Assembly (NCBI RefSeq): GCF_024448335.1 | Contig: NZ_JAMOHM010000018.1 | Span: 23,362 to 87,361 of the forward strand | Direction: 5' to 3' | DNA length: 64,000 nucleotides | Source of the DNA: Stutzerimonas frequens | Lineage (GTDB): Bacteria > Pseudomonadota > Gammaproteobacteria > Pseudomonadales > Pseudomonadaceae | In this document: in pieces, positions 58,601-64,000 of the stretch | Position numbering within the stretch: position 1 is the first letter of the stretch | How the letters are laid out: each line of letters begins with the position of its first letter | Made by a program: the position numbers and the translations under genes | The notes under the pieces: model-generated | What the model was told of the DNA's origin: nothing | Databases searched by the model: none | What the model saw: only the letters and a program-made list of their open reading frames with translations

Positions 58601-59614
58601 TCATTTGAAGTTGCGCTTCACCAGCCGCTCCAGCCAGCCGACGATGCCGGAGCGGAACAGCAGCACGCAGAGCACGAAGATCACCCCGAGAATCACGTGC
58701 ACCCATTCGCCCAGCGGTCCGTTGGACAGGTAGCTCTGCAGCGTCACCACCACCGTGGCGCCCACCAGCGGGCCAAGGATGGTGCCGACCCCGCCGAGCA
58801 GGGTCATCAGGATCACCTCGCCGGACATGTGCCAGTGGGCGTCGGTCAGCGAGGCGAGCTGGAACACCACGGTCTTGGTCGAGCCGGCCAGGCCCGCCAG
58901 CGCCGCCGAGATGACGAACGCCAGCAGCTTGTGCCGATCGACGTTGTAGCCGAGCGACACGGCGCGCGGCTCGTTCTCGCGGATGGCCTTGAGCACCTGG
59001 CCATAAGGCGAATGGATGGTGCGCTGGATGATGGCGAAGCCGAGCACGAACACCGCCAGCACGAAGTAGTACATGGCCATGTTGTTCTGCATGTCGACGA
59101 GGCCGAACAGGTGCCCGCGCGGCACGCCCTGCAGTCCGTTCTCGCCGCCGGTGAAGGGCGCCTGGACGAAGACGAAGAACACCAGCTGCGCCAGCGCCAG
59201 GGTGATCATCGCGAAGTAGATGCCCTGCCGCCGGATGGCCAGCATGCCGAACAGCGCACCGAGCACCGTCGAGGCCAGGGTGCCGGCGAGGATGCCCAGC
59301 TCGGTGCTGAGCCCGCTGTAGCTGCTCAGCATGTAGCCGGTGATGTAGCCACCGGTGGCGAAGAACGCCGCATGACCGAAGGACAGCAGCCCCGCGTAGC
59401 CCAGCAGCAGGTTGAAGGCGCAGGCGAACAGGGCGAAGCACAGCAGCTTCATCAGGAACACCGGGTACACCGCCAGCGGCGCCAACAGCGCGATCACCAG
59501 CAGCACCGCATAGAAGATCTTCTGCCGCCGCGCGGCCGCATGCCTGCGCTCGCGTACCACACTGGCCTGCCGCAGAGAGGCGGCCTGTACGTTTGCCGGA
59601 TTCGTCATGCTCAT
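58601..59614 (-). CDS. livM: Branched-chain amino acid-type ABC permease LivM
   Basis: A 337-residue inner-membrane permease. LCFALFACAFNLLLGYAGLLSFGHAAFF, GALFGMLAIRRQGIYFAMITLALAQ, and ENEPRAVSLGYNVDRHKLLAFVISA are typical LivM motifs. It overlaps livH by 4 bp. With LivH it forms the channel of a HAAT-family importer; whether the substrate is a branched-chain amino acid, urea or another small acid is open. Confidence 0.92.
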   Translation of the reverse strand: MSMTNPANVQAASLRQASVVRERRHAAARRQKIFYAVLLVIALLAPLAVYPVFLMKLLCFALFACAFNLLLGYAGLLSFGHAAFFATGGYITGYMLSSYSGLSTELGILAGTLASTVLGALFGMLAIRRQGIYFAMITLALAQLVFFVFVQAPFTGGENGLQGVPRGHLFGLVDMQNNMAMYYFVLAVFVLGFAIIQRTIHSPYGQVLKAIRENEPRAVSLGYNVDRHKLLAFVISAALAGLAGSTKTVVFQLASLTDAHWHMSGEVILMTLLGGVGTILGPLVGATVVVTLQSYLSNGPLGEWVHVILGVIFVLCVLLFRSGIVGWLERLVKRNFK

Positions 59615-60498
59615 GCCTCCTTACCAAAGAGTCCCGCAGGACGAATCAGCAGCACCGCCACCATGACCAGAAACACCACGGTGTTGGCAGCTTCCGGATA
59701 GAAGACCTTGGTCAGCCCCTCGATCAGGCCCATGGCGATGCCAGTGACGATGGCGCCGAGGATCGAGCCCATGCCGCCGATCACCACCACGGCGAACACC
59801 ACGATCAGCAGGTTCGAGCCCATGCCCGGCGTCACCGCGTAGATCGGCGCGGCCAGCACGCCGGCAAATGCGGCCAGGGCCACACCGTAGCCATAGGTCA
59901 GGGTCACCAGCAGCGGTACGTTGATGCCGAAGCCCTGCATCAGCTTGGGGTTCTCGGTGCCGGCACGCAGGTACGAGCCCAGGCGGGTGCGTTCGATGAC
60001 GTACCAGGTCGCCAGGCAGACCACCAACGCGGCGACGATCACCCAGGCGCGGTAGGTCGGCAGAAACATGAAGCCGAGGTTGAAGCCGCCGCGCAGCAGT
60101 TCCGGCATCGGGTAGGACGAGCCGGACACGCCGAACAGCTTGACGAAGCTGCCCTCGACGATCAGCGCCAGGCCGAAGGTCAGCAGCAGTCCGTAGAGGT
60201 GGTCCTCATTGGCGATGCGCCGCAGCAACCCGCGCTCGATGGCCATGCCCAGGCAGCCCACCAGCAACGGCGACAGCAGCAGCGCGACCCAGTAGCTCAC
60301 GCCCAGGTAGTTCAGCCCGAGGAACGCGACGAAGGCGCCGAGCATGTACTGCGCGCCGTGGGCGAAATTGATGATACGCAGCAGACCGAAGATGATCGCC
60401 AGGCCCAGGCTCAGCAGCGCGTAGAACGCCCCGTTGATGAGGCCGAGCAGCAGCTGCCCGAGCAGCACGCTCAGAGGAACGCCGAATACGAGAGTCAT
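59611..60498 (-). CDS. livH: Branched-chain amino acid-type ABC permease LivH
   Basis: A 295-residue permease. LLGLINGAFYALLSLGLAIIFGLLRIINFAHGAQYMLGAF is the LivH signature, and VIGGMGSILGAIVTGIAMGLIEG is the conserved C-terminal loop. Eight hydrophobic segments are visible. It follows the binding protein gene by 69 bp and overlaps livM. Confidence 0.92.
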   Translation of the reverse strand: MTLVFGVPLSVLLGQLLLGLINGAFYALLSLGLAIIFGLLRIINFAHGAQYMLGAFVAFLGLNYLGVSYWVALLLSPLLVGCLGMAIERGLLRRIANEDHLYGLLLTFGLALIVEGSFVKLFGVSGSSYPMPELLRGGFNLGFMFLPTYRAWVIVAALVVCLATWYVIERTRLGSYLRAGTENPKLMQGFGINVPLLVTLTYGYGVALAAFAGVLAAPIYAVTPGMGSNLLIVVFAVVVIGGMGSILGAIVTGIAMGLIEGLTKVFYPEAANTVVFLVMVAVLLIRPAGLFGKEA

Positions 60499-60567
60499 GG
60501 TTCACCACCCAAAGGAAGTCCGTGGCACCCGGCCGCCGCCGGCCGGGTGATGGCGCGGATCAGCCGG

Positions 60568-61785
60568 TCAGTCCTTGGCGACCAGCTTGGTGCACTGGGT
60601 TTCGGCGATCGGCCGGTAGGCCTGGTCGCCGGGGATGGTGCGAACGATCTTGTACAGGTCCCACTCGCCCTTGGACTCGGCCGGTGTCTTGACCTGCACC
60701 AGATACATGTCGTGCACCATGCGGCCGTCCTCGCGAATGCGCCCATCCTTGGCGAACATGTCGTTGACCGGCGTCTTGGCCATCTGCGCACGCACTGCGA
60801 CGGTCTCGTCGGTGCCGGCGGCCTTCACTGCGTTCAGGTAGTGGGTGGTCGCCGAATAGATGCCGGCGTGCACCATGCCCGGCATGCGCTTGGTGCGCTC
60901 GTAGTAGCGCTTGGCCCAGGCGCGGGTGTCGTCGTTCATGTCCCAGTACCAGCCGGTAGTCAGCATCAGGCCCTGGGTCACCTCCAGGCCCATGGCATGG
61001 ATGTCGTTGAGGAACACCACCATGCCGGCGAGCTTCTGCCCGGACTGGGTGACGCCGAATTCGCTGGCGGTCTTCAGCGAGTTGACGGTATCGGCACCGG
61101 CGTTGGCCAGGGCGATGACCTCGGCGCCGGAACCCTGCGCCTGCAGCATGTAGGAGGAGAAATCGCTGCTCGGGAACGGATGGCGGACCTTGCCGACGAT
61201 GCTGCCACCGTCGCCTTCCACCACCTTGGTGATGTCGGCTTCCATGGCGTGGCCGAAGGCGTAGTCGGCGGTGAGGATGTACCAGCTCTTGCCGCCGTCG
61301 GCGAGCACCGCCTTGGCCGTGCCGTTGGCCAGCGCGTAGGTGTCGTAAGTCCAGTGGATGTGGTTCGGCGAGCAGAACTCGTTGGTGATGCTGGAGGCCG
61401 CCGCGCCGGAGATCAGCGCCAGCTTGCCGCCCTGCTCCACCACCTTGCTCGCCGCCAGCACCACGGAGCTTGCGACCATGCCGGTCACCATGTCGACGTT
61501 GCGCTCGTCGATCCACTGACGCACGGTGTTGGCACCGACGTCCGGCTTGTTCAGGTCATCGGCGTGGAAGACGACGATCTTCTTGCCGTCGACCGTGCCG
61601 CCGAAATCCTCCACCGCCATCTTCAGCGCTTCCAGGCCGCCCGGGCCGGAGAGGTCGCGGTAGGTACCGGACATGTCGGCCAGATAGCCGATGCGGATTT
61701 CATCGTTGCTGATCTCGGCCTGGGCGGCCGAAGCGATCAGGGAAGAAGCCAGGATGGCGCTCGCGCTCTTGCGGAAAAAGCTCAT
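60568..61785 (-). CDS. Periplasmic substrate-binding protein of the Liv-type transporter
   Basis: A 405-residue type I binding protein (Peripla_BP_6) with signal peptide MSFFRKSASAILASSLIASAAQA. The mature part has IRIGYLADMSGTYRDLSGPGGLEALKMAVEDFGG and GTAKAVLADGGKSWYILTADYAFGHAMEADI. It lies between livF and livH. The ligand is not evident; the group includes binding proteins for amino acids and for aromatic or small organic acids. Start 61785 fits the signal peptide. Confidence 0.88.
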   Translation of the reverse strand: MSFFRKSASAILASSLIASAAQAEISNDEIRIGYLADMSGTYRDLSGPGGLEALKMAVEDFGGTVDGKKIVVFHADDLNKPDVGANTVRQWIDERNVDMVTGMVASSVVLAASKVVEQGGKLALISGAAASSITNEFCSPNHIHWTYDTYALANGTAKAVLADGGKSWYILTADYAFGHAMEADITKVVEGDGGSIVGKVRHPFPSSDFSSYMLQAQGSGAEVIALANAGADTVNSLKTASEFGVTQSGQKLAGMVVFLNDIHAMGLEVTQGLMLTTGWYWDMNDDTRAWAKRYYERTKRMPGMVHAGIYSATTHYLNAVKAAGTDETVAVRAQMAKTPVNDMFAKDGRIREDGRMVHDMYLVQVKTPAESKGEWDLYKIVRTIPGDQAYRPIAETQCTKLVAKD

Positions 61786-61869
61786 GTAATCACCACTCTC
61801 GATTGTTTTTGTTGTGGTTAGGGCCGGCATCCACTGCGGCCGGTTGCTGCTTCCTGAGTCGTCCGGGGC

Positions 61870-62586
61870 TTACACCCCGAGACAGGAATTGAGGAAATCC
61901 TTCTTCGAATCCAGCTCCGCCGCCTCGATCTCCTCGATGATGCGGCCGTGTTCCATGACGTAATGGCGGTCGGCCAATGGCGCGGCGAAGCGGAAGTTCT
62001 GCTCCACCAGGACGATGGTCAGGCCGCGCTGTTTGAGCTTGATCAGCACCTCGCCGAGCTTCTGCACGATGACCGGCGCCAGGCCTTCGGTGATCTCATC
62101 GAGCAGCAGCAGGTTGGCGCCGGTGCGCAGAATGCGCGCCATGGCCAGCATCTGCTGCTCGCCGCCGGACAGCCGCGTGCCCTGACTGAAGCGGCGCTCA
62201 TACAGGTTGGGGAACATTTCGTAGAGCTCGTCCAGGCTCATTCCACCGCTGCGCACCGTGGGCGGCAGCAGCAGGTTTTCCTCGACGCTCAGGCTGGCGA
62301 AGATGCCGCGCTCTTCCGGGCAGTAGCCGACGCCCAGCCTGGGAATCTGGTGGGCCGGCATGCCGATGGTTTCGTTGCCGTTGACCACGATGGAGCCGGT
62401 GCGCCGCCCGACCATGTTCATGATCGCCCGCAGCGTGGTGGTTCGCCCGGCGCCGTTGCGTCCGAGCAGGGTCACCAGCTCGCCGCGGCCGACCACCAGA
62501 TCGACACCGTGCAGAATGTGCGACTCGCCGTAGAAGGCATGCAGATCGCTGACGCGCAGCTGATCGCGGTCCATAGGTGGATTCAT
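61870..62586 (-). CDS. livF: Liv-type ABC ATPase LivF with GRTT P-loop
   Basis: A 238-residue ATPase. MNPPMDRDQLRVSDLHAFYGESHILHGVDL, the signature LSGGEQQMLAMARIL and Walker B LLLLDEITEGLAP fit LivF. The P-loop reads GRNGAGRTTT, with Arg in place of the invariant Lys. I recall that a subgroup of LivF proteins carries GAGRTT, so this may be functional. It overlaps livG by 4 bp (start 62586; an alternative is 62574). Confidence 0.9.
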   Translation of the reverse strand: MNPPMDRDQLRVSDLHAFYGESHILHGVDLVVGRGELVTLLGRNGAGRTTTLRAIMNMVGRRTGSIVVNGNETIGMPAHQIPRLGVGYCPEERGIFASLSVEENLLLPPTVRSGGMSLDELYEMFPNLYERRFSQGTRLSGGEQQMLAMARILRTGANLLLLDEITEGLAPVIVQKLGEVLIKLKQRGLTIVLVEQNFRFAAPLADRHYVMEHGRIIEEIEAAELDSKKDFLNSCLGV

Positions 62587-63359
62587 GCGTGCGCCTCCTC
62601 GAGTGTCGCGGCTTCGCTGCCGAGATAGGCTTCGCGCACCTGCGGGTTGGCCGAAACGCTGTCGTAGTCGCCCTCGGCGAGTACCGCGCCACGCGCCAGC
62701 ACGGTGATGCGATCGCACAGCCGGCTGACCACGCTGAGGTTGTGCTCGACCATCAGCACCGTACGCTTGGCCGCGGCCTTGCGCACCAGCTCGACGACCA
62801 TGTCGACGTCCTCGCTGCCCATGCCCTGGGTCGGTTCGTCGAGCAACAGCACGAAGGGATCGAGCGCCAGGGTGGTGGCCAGCTCCAGCGCGCGCTTGCG
62901 ACCGTAGGGCAGCTCGATCGCCAGGGTCTGGGCGAAGGATTGCAGGTCGACTTCGGCGAGCAGCTGCATCACCTGCTCATCCAGCTCGCGCAGGCTGCGC
63001 TCGGATTTCCAGAAGTGGAAGGAATTGCCCATCTTCTGCTGCAGCGCGACCCGCACGTTCTCCAGCACGCTCATGTGGCCGAACACCGCGGAAATCTGGA
63101 ACGAGCGCACCAGGCCGAGCCGGGCGATCTCGTTGGCCTTCATCGAGGTGATGTTCTTGCCGCGATAGAGGATCTCGCCACGGGTGGGCGTGAGGAATTT
63201 GGTGAGCAGATTGAATACGGTGGTCTTGCCGGCGCCGTTGGGGCCGATAAGCGCATGGATGTGACCCTGACGGACCTTCAGATCGACGGAATCCACCGCG
63301 GTGAAGCCGCGAAATTCCTTGGTCAGGCCGCGCGTTTCCAGCACGAACTCTGCTTCCAT
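62583..63359 (-). CDS. livG: Liv-type ABC ATPase LivG
   Basis: A 258-residue ATPase. Walker A GPNGAGKTTVFNLLTKFL is normal, LVRSFQISAVFGHMSVLENV is typical of LivG, Walker B is VLLLDEPTQGMG, and MVEHNLSVV follows. It is the first gene of the operon livG-livF-binding protein-livH-livM on the minus strand. Confidence 0.92.
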   Translation of the reverse strand: MEAEFVLETRGLTKEFRGFTAVDSVDLKVRQGHIHALIGPNGAGKTTVFNLLTKFLTPTRGEILYRGKNITSMKANEIARLGLVRSFQISAVFGHMSVLENVRVALQQKMGNSFHFWKSERSLRELDEQVMQLLAEVDLQSFAQTLAIELPYGRKRALELATTLALDPFVLLLDEPTQGMGSEDVDMVVELVRKAAAKRTVLMVEHNLSVVSRLCDRITVLARGAVLAEGDYDSVSANPQVREAYLGSEAATLEEAHA

Positions 63360-63606
63360 GGGGTGCCCTCTAACCTTGATTGTTGTTGTTGGTTATGGCG
63401 CAGGTCACTGCATGACCTTTACGTAAACGATAACAACCGATTTCCGTAAACGGCAAGTGGCTTTTTCAAACGGGTGATTGATCTGGAAGGCGCGAAAAAT
63501 CTGGGCGAATCGCCACTACCCAGGCGCCATCCGGTTGATTGTTCTGCGCCCAGGCACAGGCACACCCGTGGCGCGGAACCGCTGAAGGAAAGTCTCCGAT
63601 CGATGC
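63360..63606. other. Upstream region of the liv operon
   Basis: The 247 bp between livG and the oprD terminator must hold the liv promoter. I see no clear box and no gene. Confidence 0.5.
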
Positions 63607-63631
63607 AAAAAGCCGGGCCTATGCGGCCCGG
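63607..63631 (-). terminator. Rho-independent terminator of the oprD-type gene
   Basis: CCGGGCC/GGCCCGG stem with a 5-nt loop. On the minus strand a run of T (CTTTTTG) follows. Confidence 0.75.
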
Positions 63632-63669
63632 AAATTCCAACGAGGAGAGGTGCTGCTGCGAGTTGGTGC

Positions 63670-64000
63670 TTACCAGAGCGGCAGGCTGTAGCTGACGATG
63701 AAGCGGTTCTCGTCCAGATCGCTCTGGAAGTTGCTTCGCGTGGTGGCGTTGCGCAGCTTGAAGCCGAGGTTCTTCAGCGGACCGCTCTGGATGACGTAGG
63801 CGATGTCGGTGTTGCGCTCCCAGGTCTTGCCTTCGCTGGCGCCGGTGCCGCGGTCGACGTTGTCGCCGGAGACGTAGCGGGTCATCAGGCTCAGCCCAGG
63901 AATGCCCATGGCGGCGAAGTCGTAGTCATAACGGACCTGCCAGGAACGTTCGTCCTGGTTGCCGAAGTCGTTGATCTGCAGCAGGTTGATCAGCGCATTG
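63670..64000 (-). CDS. OprD-family outer-membrane porin, C-terminal part (runs off window)
   Basis: About 109 C-terminal residues are inside the window, reading leftwards from 64000 to a TAA at 63670. NALINLLQINDFGNQDERSW, QVRYDYDFAAMGIPGLSLMTRYVSGDN and the final strand NRFIVSYSLPLW are characteristic of Pseudomonas OprD-type porins (basic amino acid or organic acid channels). The final aromatic Trp fits an outer-membrane barrel. The linkage to a Liv-type transporter may reflect a shared substrate. Confidence 0.88.
   Translation of the reverse strand, partial: NALINLLQINDFGNQDERSWQVRYDYDFAAMGIPGLSLMTRYVSGDNVDRGTGASEGKTWERNTDIAYVIQSGPLKNLGFKLRNATTRSNFQSDLDENRFIVSYSLPLW

Noticed and set aside
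58697..59701. 334-codon plus-strand frame opposite livM
   Set aside because: His/Gln/Arg-rich mirror translation of a membrane permease gene.
59593..61821. 742-codon open frame opposite livH and the binding protein gene
   Set aside because: His/Gln/Ala-rich mirror translation of conserved transporter genes; no domain and no ribosome-binding site.

Overview
The window looks like the chromosome of a high-GC gammaproteobacterium of the Pseudomonas stutzeri (Stutzerimonas) group. The left flank (1-7267) is the conserved Pseudomonas run hemA / TPR lipoprotein / lolB / ispE / two tRNA-Gln / prs / rplY / pth / ychF. The right flank (58244-64000) is a branched-chain-amino-acid-type ABC transporter operon (livM-H-substrate-binding-F-G) next to an OprD-type porin. 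Species-level placement is inference; it is supported by a phosphite dehydrogenase that, from memory, is almost identical to PtxD of P. stutzeri WM88.

Between the flanks lies a composite genomic island of about 51 kb. It begins with a P4-type tyrosine integrase (7385-8653). Short direct repeats (ACCGGGTA) occur at both ends: three copies at 7313-7365 and two at 58136-58155. Cargo, left to right: (a) a radical SAM enzyme with a P-loop kinase whose 3' end is replaced by a fragment of an rlmG-like gene. (b) A 12-kb cluster at 10366-23002: LysR regulator, tandem amidotransferase-fold protein, FecBCD-type ABC importer, FmdE-like protein, the C-P lyase core phnGHIJKL, and a TonB-dependent receptor, with Fur-like boxes and a duplicated promoter block. 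(c) Debris: a truncated class A beta-lactamase-like gene, a TraX-like chimera and a short tyrosine recombinase. (d) The phosphite oxidation locus ptxABCDE on the minus strand. (e) A stand-alone SMC/RecF-like ATPase and a putative lipoprotein. (f) An ICE-type module: zinc-ribbon protein, DUF932, YqaJ, a metal-binding protein and a frameshifted RadC. (g) A defence block: type I restriction-modification with an embedded RhuM gene, a WYL (BrxR-like) regulator, a NUDIX fusion protein, and McrBC. (h) A satellite-like end: inovirus Gp2-type protein, AlpA, and two unrecognised AT-rich genes.

The most unusual part is cluster (b). It joins a complete but divergent C-P lyase core to a TonB receptor and a siderophore/cobalamin-type importer instead of PhnCDE. 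PhnM, PhnN and PhnP are missing, Fur-like sites sit at the promoters, and PhnJ has Gln where the E. coli enzyme has the zinc ligand His108. My inference is a pathway that imports a large metal-chelated or phosphonate-containing molecule across both membranes and processes it with C-P lyase chemistry under iron control. The same island also carries ptx, so two reduced-phosphorus-related gene sets travel together.

I found no CRISPR array, rRNA gene or complete insertion sequence.
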